Assembly: GCA_023145395.1 (NCBI GenBank)
Contig: JAGLDW010000891.1
Coordinates: 1-5,667 of the forward strand
Origin: Lentisphaeria bacterium
Lineage (GTDB): Bacteria > Verrucomicrobiota > Lentisphaeria > Oligosphaerales > Lenti-02
Direction: 5' to 3'
DNA: 5,667 bases
The notes beneath the pieces are model-generated. The model was not told the DNA's origin. It saw nothing but the letters and a program-made list of their open reading frames with translations, and did no database searches. The translations under genes and the position numbers were made by a program. Below are positions 1 to 5,667 of this stretch, in pieces. Every line of letters begins with the position of its first letter. The first letter of the stretch is position 1.

Positions 1-3000
1 CTCCTTTGCCGCCTCCCGCTCCTCAGCGCAATCTTCATTCCGGCGAGATCCATGCCGTGTATGAGTGCGAGGACTTTGCGGGCATGGATGGCAACGGGGA
101 GGACGTGGGAGTGGCCCAGGGCTGGACGTGGCACACAAGCTACCGTTCCTTTCCCTATTATTCGAGGCTGCGGGCAGCCGTCAACAACACGGGAAGCGGT
201 GCCATCCACACCCCCGTTGCCCCTCCGCTACCGACTGGTTCCTACAAGATCTTTCTGCGGGCTGCCTCGGTTCTCTCGGATATACGGGTGACGCTCGGAA
301 CCGAGTCGCTTCATGTGACGCCTCTGCGAATCGGCTGGAACGAGGTGGGAACTGTCAAGACGAATCACCCGTCCGACCGCCTGACAGTAGAAGTTCTTCA
401 GAAAATCGGGCCGTCCGTCATCCTCGATTCCGTCTACATCACCAACGATCTCTCCACCCAGGCGACGACTGGACTGGACCCATCGCGGCAGTTTCTGCCG
501 ATCGACGCCCGTCCTGCCAAGACGCGGCGGACCATTTGGACCGCCGAATACCTGCGTGGGGTGCGCCGCCGAATCAGCGAGCACGAAGCCCTGGCGAAGG
601 AGGAGGAGGAGATTATTGCCAAGGCGCGTAGACTCGCGCACTACTCCGACGAGCAGCTTTGGAACCTCTTGGCGGACATGTCCATCAAGCGCACCTACTA
701 TGTCAATCAAAACAAAGGCTGCCCAAAATGCGGATTGAAGATCAAGGAGTTCGACAATTTTCATCCGTGGATTCTGGAGCCCATCAAGCGTCCCTTCAAA
801 ATGGTGTGCCCAAGCTGCAAGCAGATTTTTCCAACCAACGATTTTGCGTCGGGGCAGATGAGCGGTGGCGAGTATGCCGATGATGGCGCCGGCTGCAAGG
901 TGGGCGACGATGTCTATCACTTTCTTGGCGAATATGTGCACTTTTCGTATCGCAGCCATTTTCTACCCCACTTGCAGAATTTGACGCAAGCCACTGTGCT
1001 TAGCGGCGATCCCGAGCTGGCGCACAAGGCCGCGGTCATGCTTCTGCGCGCGGCGCAGCAGTACCCAAATTCCGAGGACCGTTTGTCACGCGGTTTTGCG
1101 AGTCAGGGGCAACCGTGGGGATTTCGCTCAGGGTGTATCACAGACTCGATCTGGTCGAGCTACGAGGGCAGAGACTACGGCCAGGCCTACGATGCTGTCT
1201 GGCCATTCATCCAGAAGGATCAAGCGCTTCTTGCGCTGGCGCGCCGCGAAATTCCCGGCATCGAGACGGAGCAGGATCTACGCCTCTACATCGAGGAGAA
1301 TCTCTTGCGCCGCATCGGCCAGGCCTATTGCGACGGCGCGATCATCGGCAACGTGGGGTATCACCACAAGGGCATGGCCTGGCTTCTGCTGGCTTTGGGC
1401 GACATGGAGTCGAACCGTTTTCCTGATTGCCGGGACTTGGTCGAGTTCCTGTACTACCGTGTTTTTGGCAACACGCGCACCCTGTGCAATCTCCTTGGTC
1501 GCGATGGAAGCAGCTTCGAGAGTCCGGGCTACAACTCAAGTCGGCTGAATCTCGTTGCGACGCTACCCTTGCTGGACCGCTTCTTCGAGCAGGAACAGGG
1601 ACGGATTTCGCGAGATCGCTATCCAGACTTGTGGGATGATCCGCGCTTCCGCGCACAGTTCGACTACTACACCGACTACATCATGCTGGATCGCTGGTTT
1701 CCAGCAGTTGGGGATGCCGGTGGCAAGACCATCGTGCCCGAGAGAACTCCGCCAGCCAAGCTGAGTGTGGTGTCCGAGGAGCGCGCATTGAAAGCATGGG
1801 AGCGGTATCGAACCCCAAAACTGGCCATGATCGCCTGCGGCATTGACAACCAACCACCGCCCCCATCGCTGTGGGAGGAGCGTCCTCTGAAGGAGCTTGC
1901 CGCGGCGAGAGCCAAAGCGCCTAGGAAGCTCGAACGCAAAACGAACCTCCAGGACGACTACGGACTCGTCTTCCTGCGTAGCGGCGCGGGGGAGAATGCC
2001 CGCGTGCTCTGGGCCTGGTATGGACACCTGCTTTCCCATCGACATGATGACAGACTCGTCTTCGGGCTTGTGGGAAAGGGCATGGACCTGCTGCCGGATC
2101 TCGGCTATCCAAAGTCGTGGGCCCACGCTGGACGCTGGGAATCCCACTCGCTCACGCACAATACAGTCACCGTCGATGGTGCGGCGTTCCCTCGCGGTCG
2201 GCACCATGGCCGTGTCACCTTGCTGGGTGCGATCCCGGGTTTTCAGGTTGTCGAGCTTGAAGCGGGCAGTCTTCCGTCCGATGGACAGGTGGCTCGACGC
2301 CTAATGGCATTGGTGGACATCGATGAGAGCCAGTACTACGTCGTGGACATGTTCGACGTGCGCGCCGGCGAGAAGCACATTCTCAGCTACCATGGCCCGC
2401 AAGCCACGGTGCAAGCGAGTGGTGTCGATCTGACAGCTCAACCCCGTGGCACCATTGCAGGGGAGGGGATTGAATATGGGAAGCCCGAGGTTGGAACGGA
2501 TGGCAAGCAGACCTTCAGCCCCTTGTCGCACATGACCGATGTCGAGCGAGGAAATCCGACCACCCAGTTCACCCTGGACTATGCCTTGGGAGATGATCAG
2601 GACACCCGCGTGCGGTTGCGGCACTTTCCCGATTCGGACACTGCGCTGGCTCTCGGCACGGGCCGTCCCCCATCGCATCCCGATGCCTACAAGCTTCGCT
2701 ACTGCATGCAGACGCGGACGGGCGCGAAGCCGCTCGCCAGTCGTTTTCTGACTGTGGTGGAGCCGTATTCGAAACGCCAGTCGATTCAGTCCGTGAAGCG
2801 CTCCGGGCAGGCGGGTTTCGGCAAGGTGGACGCCATCCGCCTCGTGCATGACGAGGGGACGGACATTCTGCTCTTCGGCCCAACGGCGCAGGCCAGTGCT
2901 CAAATCGACGGTGCGGAACTCGTTGGACGGGCGGGCTTTGTCCGATACAGGGATGACACCCCCGTGCTTCTGGCCGGATATGGTTTCACCTCGCTCCGGG

Positions 3001-3614
3001 CCGAGGGAGTCCGTGTCGCCGCCAACACCCCATTTCTGCGTGGCGAGATCGTCTCGTGCGGGTATCGGGACCAACGCGTCGTGGTGACGGGAGTGCCCGC
3101 CGACAAGAGTCTGATTGGCTTTCCCGTGCGCATCCACAATCAGCGTCGCAGCACGCTCCCCATCATCAAGGCTGTGGCCAAACGCAAGGATGGAATCGAA
3201 CTGACATTGACTACATCCGCCCTTCGACACGAAGGCTGGGTCAGTGCCATCGCCAATGGTTCCATCCGCAATGGTGCACCAAGTCCCTGGGCCTTTCAGA
3301 CATTTCTGGCCGGCACCCGACTGGTCAGCGAGAGCGAGACGTCCTCTTGGCGGGTCATCTCTGCGTCCGGCGGCTGGTGGAGTGCGCCGACGGGCACGGC
3401 CGTGTGGCTCGAAACCATCGACGGGAAGAGAGCATCCGCGCAGCGCTTGGGCGAGGGCTTGACCGACGCGGACGGGGATGGCTCCATCGCCTTCCGGATC
3501 TACGAGTACGGAGTCGGCGACAAGATCGAGATAGCCTCCTTCGCAAAGCTGAAGCGCACCGGAGGCAAGTGGGGAGGGACGCTCTCGCCAGGTTGTCGCC
3601 TGATTGTGGAATAG
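1..3614 (+). CDS. Heparinase II/III-family polysaccharide lyase, 5'-partial
   Basis: This is probably a secreted or periplasmic enzyme that cleaves acidic polysaccharide by beta-elimination; the substrate cannot be told from sequence. Residues are counted from the TTG at 6. The frame is open to the left edge, so the true start and any signal peptide probably lie upstream, and the Pro-rich first residues look like a post-signal linker. Residues 16-148 resemble a CBM35/CBM6-like jelly roll (YECEDFAG near 19, LDSVYITND near 140). A charged helix with a Glu run follows (about 175-235), then paired CPxC motifs (C239/C242, C268/C271) forming a zinc-ribbon-like element. An alpha-toroid domain follows to about 640, with NVGYHH at 449-454 and FESPGYN at 504-510. 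The Hepar_II_III beta-sandwich runs from about 655, with YGH (672-674), HRHDD (678-682), DLGYP and HNTVTVDG (718-725). These match the family's conserved His/Asn/Tyr pattern; Y452 or Y509 and H453 are candidate catalytic residues by inference. The C-terminal 300 or so residues are beta-rich with no assigned domain. The gene ends in TAG. Confidence 0.88.
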   Translation, partial: PLPPPAPQRNLHSGEIHAVYECEDFAGMDGNGEDVGVAQGWTWHTSYRSFPYYSRLRAAVNNTGSGAIHTPVAPPLPTGSYKIFLRAASVLSDIRVTLGTESLHVTPLRIGWNEVGTVKTNHPSDRLTVEVLQKIGPSVILDSVYITNDLSTQATTGLDPSRQFLPIDARPAKTRRTIWTAEYLRGVRRRISEHEALAKEEEEIIAKARRLAHYSDEQLWNLLADMSIKRTYYVNQNKGCPKCGLKIKEFDNFHPWILEPIKRPFKMVCPSCKQIFPTNDFASGQMSGGEYADDGAGCKVGDDVYHFLGEYVHFSYRSHFLPHLQNLTQATVLSGDPELAHKAAVMLLRAAQQYPNSEDRLSRGFASQGQPWGFRSGCITDSIWSSYEGRDYGQAYDAVWPFIQKDQALLALARREIPGIETEQDLRLYIEENLLRRIGQAYCDGAIIGNVGYHHKGMAWLLLALGDMESNRFPDCRDLVEFLYYRVFGNTRTLCNLLGRDGSSFESPGYNSSRLNLVATLPLLDRFFEQEQGRISRDRYPDLWDDPRFRAQFDYYTDYIMLDRWFPAVGDAGGKTIVPERTPPAKLSVVSEERALKAWERYRTPKLAMIACGIDNQPPPPSLWEERPLKELAAARAKAPRKLERKTNLQDDYGLVFLRSGAGENARVLWAWYGHLLSHRHDDRLVFGLVGKGMDLLPDLGYPKSWAHAGRWESHSLTHNTVTVDGAAFPRGRHHGRVTLLGAIPGFQVVELEAGSLPSDGQVARRLMALVDIDESQYYVVDMFDVRAGEKHILSYHGPQATVQASGVDLTAQPRGTIAGEGIEYGKPEVGTDGKQTFSPLSHMTDVERGNPTTQFTLDYALGDDQDTRVRLRHFPDSDTALALGTGRPPSHPDAYKLRYCMQTRTGAKPLASRFLTVVEPYSKRQSIQSVKRSGQAGFGKVDAIRLVHDEGTDILLFGPTAQASAQIDGAELVGRAGFVRYRDDTPVLLAGYGFTSLRAEGVRVAANTPFLRGEIVSCGYRDQRVVVTGVPADKSLIGFPVRIHNQRRSTLPIIKAVAKRKDGIELTLTTSALRHEGWVSAIANGSIRNGAPSPWAFQTFLAGTRLVSESETSSWRVISASGGWWSAPTGTAVWLETIDGKRASAQRLGEGLTDADGDGSIAFRIYEYGVGDKIEIASFAKLKRTGGKWGGTLSPGCRLIVE

Positions 3615-3628
3615 TCATCCAGCCACAC

Positions 3629-3641
3629 TGCGGATTCCGCA
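3629..3641. repeat. 13-bp inverted repeat after lyase stop; possible weak terminator
   Basis: TGCGGATTCCGCA is a perfect inverted repeat with 6-bp arms around one central base, beginning 15 bp after the lyase stop codon. As RNA it could form a 5-bp GC-rich stem with a 3-nt loop. No U-run follows, so it is not a canonical intrinsic terminator. It could equally be a protein-binding palindrome. Confidence 0.35.
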
Positions 3642-3689
3642 CCTTCTGCATCACGTATATATGAGGCGGAGCCATGATAGTGCGTGTGG

Positions 3690-3703
3690 GCAGGATAACC
3701 TGC
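3690..3703. repeat. Short stem-loop upstream of BREX
   Basis: GCAGG and CCTGC flank an ATAA tetraloop, giving a 5-bp stem. It sits between direct copies of TGCGTG at 3681-3686 and 3701-3706. No T-tract follows. Role unknown; the stem is short enough to occur by chance. Confidence 0.3.
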
Positions 3704-3724
3704 GTGGAAGCGTAGTCTTGGAAC

Positions 3725-3752
3725 TTGACGTGGTCTCTCGGTAGACTACCGT
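3725..3752 (+). promoter_or_regulatory. Candidate sigma-70-type promoter for brxABC
   Basis: TTGACG at 3725-3730 matches the -35 consensus at five of six bases. TACCGT at 3747-3752, after a 16-bp spacer, keeps the key T, A and final T of the -10 consensus. Transcription would start about 60 bp before the brxA ATG. An alternative weaker pair is TTGCGT at 3758-3763 with TTCGAT at 3781-3786, spacer 17. The call is by eye against the E. coli consensus, and the host's sigma factors may differ. Confidence 0.35.
3739..3751. promoter_or_regulatory. 13-bp palindrome, candidate operator of the BREX operon
   Basis: CGGTAGACTACCG is a perfect inverted repeat with 6-bp arms around a single central A. It overlaps the candidate -10 element, the classic position for a repressor site. 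Its right half (AGACTAC, 3743-3749) is also the inverse of GTAGTCT at 3712-3718, so the half-site occurs again 24 bp upstream, on the other side of the -35. Some BREX loci are controlled by a WYL-domain repressor (BrxR); no such gene is in this window, so the link is inference. Confidence 0.4.
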
Positions 3753-3817
3753 GTGGTTTGCGTTTACGAGTTCTTTTGGATTCGATTTGGCGAGATCGAA
3801 AAGGTAGAGGAACAGGC

Positions 3818-4609
3818 ATGGCGGAGGCGAGCAACAAGTTGACACGCTTCGGGTTCAGCTTCGCGCGGAGCGGAGCCCACACCTCGCGCACGATGATGTT
3901 GGCGGAGCTGAGTGCGCTCTTGTCGTATGTACCACATCCAGATGCCGAGAAAGCCGAGTTCCTCAAGGCGATTGACAACGAGAACTGCCTGGGCAAACGG
4001 TCCGTGCGGACGCGTTGCCTGACGTATCGCCATCTCGTGGACCTCTATTCGCTGGATGCGTCTCTCGCGCTCTTCCGTGCCCTGCGCTTCTTCTGGGAGC
4101 GCGATCCCTCGGGGCAACCACTCCTGGCTCTGCTCTGTGCATTTGCTCGCGATTCGGTATTCCGTTCGACAGCTCCTTTCATCCTGGGCGCCACAGAAGG
4201 AGCGCGGATACTTCGTGAAGAACTCGAGGACTTCATTGACGAGGCGGAGCCCGGTCGCTTCAGCAAAGCGACCTTGAAGTCCACCGCCCAGAACATCAAC
4301 TCAACATGGACTCAGTCAGGGCATCTCATCGGACGGGCGCGCAAGTTTCGCTCCCGAGCCGTTCCCACCGCAGGCAGCGTGTCGTATGCCTTGCTTCTCG
4401 GATACCTGACCGGCGTGCGGGGGGAAGCCCTGTTCAAGACGGATTATGTCAAGCTGTTGGACTGCTCGTCAGAGCGGGCACTGGAGCTTGCTGAAGATGC
4501 GTCTCGACGCGGCTGGATTGTTTTGAAACGTGTGGGAAATGTCATCGAAGTGCTTTTCCCGAGTCTCGTCAATGCCCGAGAAATGGAGTGGATCCGTGAA
4601 CAGGATTAG
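3818..4609 (+). CDS. brxA: BREX protein BrxA (DUF1819)
   Basis: This is a 263-residue cytoplasmic protein and the first gene of the BREX cluster. The family is reported to resemble the antitermination factor NusB and to bind DNA; its exact job in BREX is unresolved. Family features include an N-terminal TSRTMMLAELSALL (22-35), a KRSVRTR segment (60-66), LYSLDASLALFRALRFFW (76-93), the LLALLCAFARDSVFR block (102-116), NSTWTQSGHLIGR (161-173), the ALLLGYLTGVRGEALF helix (191-206), and a C-terminal LAEDASRRGWI (224-234) then VIEVLFPSLV, which looks like a small winged-helix end. There is no signal peptide or membrane segment. I chose the ATG at 3818 because AGAGG lies 7 nt upstream and the family's N-terminal block follows closely. 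An in-frame TTG at 3725 would add 31 residues of unlikely composition and has no good ribosome site. The next gene, brxB, overlaps its last 14 nt. Confidence 0.9.
   Translation: MAEASNKLTRFGFSFARSGAHTSRTMMLAELSALLSYVPHPDAEKAEFLKAIDNENCLGKRSVRTRCLTYRHLVDLYSLDASLALFRALRFFWERDPSGQPLLALLCAFARDSVFRSTAPFILGATEGARILREELEDFIDEAEPGRFSKATLKSTAQNINSTWTQSGHLIGRARKFRSRAVPTAGSVSYALLLGYLTGVRGEALFKTDYVKLLDCSSERALELAEDASRRGWIVLKRVGNVIEVLFPSLVNAREMEWIREQD
4585..4588 (+). promoter_or_regulatory. Ribosome binding site deciding the brxB start
   Basis: GGAG lies 7 nt before the GTG at 4596, inside the brxA coding sequence. The other in-frame candidates, ATG 4572 and an upstream GTG at 4530, have no comparable site, so this element favours the GTG at 4596. 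Confidence 0.6.
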
Positions 4610-5147
4610 ACGCCTGCTCCAATCATATGGCAAGTATATCGCCGTGCCGTGGCGCGACGATGCTGCTGCAGCCCAGCGAGTCGTTTTCTGCGTCTATAGC
4701 GAAACGGAGGAGCTCCGGTTGCGGGCAAGGATCGATGAGTTCGAGCTAGCCACCTGTCAGGCCGGGCATGATTGGACCGTCTTTGATTTGACTGACACCT
4801 TTGCTGAATGGATGGCCTCGCAACGCTATGCCGAGAGCTACTTCGAGAAACCGCATCTGCTCGCGGCCTTGCTGCCCAAGTTCCTGCCATTCATCGTGGA
4901 CGAGTTCGCCACATTTCTAGAGGGGGGCAGTGCTGGGGACAATTCCGTGGTTGCCCTGAAAGGGGTGGGCTCTCTCTTCGGTCTTGTGAAAGTCAAGGAC
5001 GTTGTGGACAAGCTCGCACCGATGGTCGCAGGGCGTCTGCTGGTCTTTTTCCCAGGAAGCTTTGAGGACAACAACTACCGGCTGCTGGACGGCTATGACG
5101 GGTGGAACTACCTCGCCGTTCCAATCACGGCCGACAAAGAACTCTGA
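4596..5147 (+). CDS. brxB: BREX protein BrxB (DUF1788)
   Basis: This is a 183-residue soluble protein of the DUF1788 family, a core component of several BREX types with no established biochemical activity. Family signatures seen are YGKYIAVPW near the N terminus (11-19), VVFCVYSETEELRLRARIDEF (29-49), GHDWTVFDLTDTFAEW (57-72), the YAESYFEKPHLL block (78-89), VVALKGVGSLFGL (118-130), and the diagnostic C-terminal GRLLVFFPG (146-154) followed by NNYRLLDGYDGWNYLAVPI (159-177). The length is close to the family norm and the frame is intact. The start is taken as GTG 4596, supported by GGAG 7 nt upstream and by the family-like MNRIRRLLQSY beginning. ATG 4572 would add 8 residues and remains possible. 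The GTG lies within the end of brxA (14-nt overlap), implying translational coupling. There is no membrane segment. Confidence 0.9.
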   Translation: MNRIRRLLQSYGKYIAVPWRDDAAAAQRVVFCVYSETEELRLRARIDEFELATCQAGHDWTVFDLTDTFAEWMASQRYAESYFEKPHLLAALLPKFLPFIVDEFATFLEGGSAGDNSVVALKGVGSLFGLVKVKDVVDKLAPMVAGRLLVFFPGSFEDNNYRLLDGYDGWNYLAVPITADKEL

Positions 5148-5148
5148 C

Positions 5149-5153
5149 AGAGG
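5149..5153 (+). promoter_or_regulatory. Ribosome binding site of brxC
   Basis: AGAGG sits directly after the brxB stop codon and 8 nt before the ATG at 5162. The 14-nt gap leaves no room for a promoter, so brxC depends on the upstream transcript. Confidence 0.6.
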
Positions 5154-5161
5154 CGAAATCC

Positions 5162-5667
5162 ATGCTGAATCGTGAAGTATATCAGACTGACCCGGTTACT
5201 CGCAAGCTGGTCAACGAGGGTGTGGCCAACGTCAATGACGAGCGAACCACCCAGGCACTGGCCGTGCTGCGGTACGAACTGGAGACCTTCGTCTGTGATG
5301 GCCAGTACGGGAAGGGCATGTCCCATATCCTGGAAACCTATCTGAAGAACGTCGAACAGGCGCAACAGCCCGCCGTGTGGGTCAGCGGCTTCTACGGCTC
5401 GGGAAAATCACACTTGGTCAAGATGCTTCGCGCTCTTTGGGAAAACACAGCTTTTCCGGATGGCGCGACCGCGCGTGGCATCGCCCATGTCCCCCAGGGC
5501 ATCAAGGACCAGTTGAAGGAGCTTAGCACTCAGGGCAAGCGTCATGGTGGACTGCATGCGACGTCCGGAACTCTTGGGGCTGGTGCCACCGGCAGTGTGC
5601 GGTTGGCGTTGTTGCGGATCATCTTCAAATCGTGCGGTTTGCCGGAGCAGTATCCGGTCGCCCGTTT
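5162..5667 (+). CDS. brxC: BREX P-loop ATPase BrxC, N-terminal part (3'-partial)
   Basis: This gene runs off the right edge; 168 codons are visible of a protein that is usually around 1200 residues. BrxC is the large ATPase of BREX, needed for defence and thought to power or organise the complex on DNA. A Walker A motif, GFYGSGKS, is at 76-83, preceded by PAVWVSG and followed by HLVKMLRALWEN, the characteristic BrxC/PglY arrangement. Before it, residues 10-60 (VNEGVANVNDER, LAVLRYELETFVCDGQYGKG, ILETYL) match the N-terminal helical region of the family. After it, an LKELSTQGKRHGGLHATSGT segment (about 115-135) precedes GSVRLALLRIIF. Walker B would lie beyond the window. Start ATG 5162 is supported by AGAGG 8 nt upstream and by the family-length N terminus before the P-loop. 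The sequence looks further from E. coli type 1 BrxC than from a BrxC/PglY-like branch recalled from other phyla, so the BREX subtype remains open. Confidence 0.88.
   Translation, partial: MLNREVYQTDPVTRKLVNEGVANVNDERTTQALAVLRYELETFVCDGQYGKGMSHILETYLKNVEQAQQPAVWVSGFYGSGKSHLVKMLRALWENTAFPDGATARGIAHVPQGIKDQLKELSTQGKRHGGLHATSGTLGAGATGSVRLALLRIIFKSCGLPEQYPVAR

Larger units (their letters stand above)
3615..3817. other. Intergenic control region between lyase and BREX operon
   Basis: This 203-bp stretch holds no convincing gene. It contains three short inverted repeats (3629-3641, 3690-3703, 3739-3751), a possible sigma-70-type promoter, a locally AT-richer patch at about 3754-3790, and the brxA ribosome binding site AGAGG at 3806-3810, 7 nt before the ATG. 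No transposon end, tRNA or direct-repeat attachment site is visible. It probably carries the end of the lyase transcript and the start of the BREX transcript. Confidence 0.7.

Noticed and set aside
599..612. Purine-rich GGAGGAGGAGGAG run resembling a strong Shine-Dalgarno sequence
   Set aside because: It encodes the Glu run of a charged helix in the lyase, and no plausible internal gene starts after it.
228..959. A 243-codon open frame on the - strand
   Set aside because: It overlaps the jelly-roll and zinc-ribbon coding region of the lyase, and its composition shows no protein family I know.
2301..3230. A 309-codon open frame on the - strand inside the lyase gene
   Set aside because: It is fully antisense to a gene with clear family motifs, has no recognisable domain, and is typical of open shadow frames in GC-rich DNA.
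3656..3662. TATATAT as a -10 element
   Set aside because: No reasonable -35 hexamer lies 15-19 bp upstream, so it is a weak candidate compared with TTGACG at 3725.
3629..3703. Intrinsic terminator for the lyase gene
   Set aside because: Both small stems here have only about 5 bp and neither is followed by a T-run, so I list them as inverted repeats and do not call a terminator.
3725..3817. Upstream TTG start extending brxA by 31 residues
   Set aside because: It has no suitable ribosome site and coincides with the candidate -35. The ATG at 3818 has AGAGG at ideal spacing and fits the family N terminus.
3355..3996. A 213-codon - strand frame spanning the intergenic region
   Set aside because: It overlaps the end of the lyase and the start of brxA, both well supported, and its translation is low-complexity Arg/Ser-rich, as in a shadow frame.

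Overview
The window joins two unrelated blocks, both on the + strand. The left two thirds (1-3614) is most of one very large gene for a heparinase II/III-family polysaccharide lyase, cut at its 5' end by the window edge. The right third (3818-5667) is the start of a BREX (bacteriophage exclusion) phage-defence operon: brxA (DUF1819), brxB (DUF1788) and the first 168 codons of brxC (P-loop ATPase). A gap of about 200 bp (3615-3817) separates the blocks. It contains three short inverted repeats, a plausible promoter and the brxA ribosome binding site.

Organism: the DNA is GC-rich with good Shine-Dalgarno sites, so it is bacterial. A lyase of about 1200 residues with an N-terminal jelly-roll-like domain and an inserted CPxC...CPxC zinc-ribbon-like element recalls polysaccharide degraders of the Planctomycetes-Verrucomicrobia-Lentisphaerae group. 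This is a tentative impression from family style, not proof. The window has no tRNA, rRNA, CRISPR array, transposase or insertion sequence that I can see.

How the genes work together: brxA, brxB and brxC are tightly packed. brxB starts inside the end of brxA (14-nt overlap, GTG start), and brxC begins 14 nt after brxB, so they are almost certainly co-transcribed and translationally coupled. In characterised BREX systems these proteins act with a PglX methyltransferase, a PglZ phosphatase-like protein and a Lon-like or helicase protein to methylate the host chromosome and block phage replication. Those partners would lie beyond the right edge. The A-B-C order fits type 1 but also types 5 and 6, so the subtype cannot be fixed here. 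The lyase has no evident link to BREX and probably marks the chromosomal flank of a defence island.

The system present is a known one. The less-described parts are the intergenic control region, notably a 13-bp palindrome overlapping the likely -10 element, and the divergent N-terminal form of BrxC.
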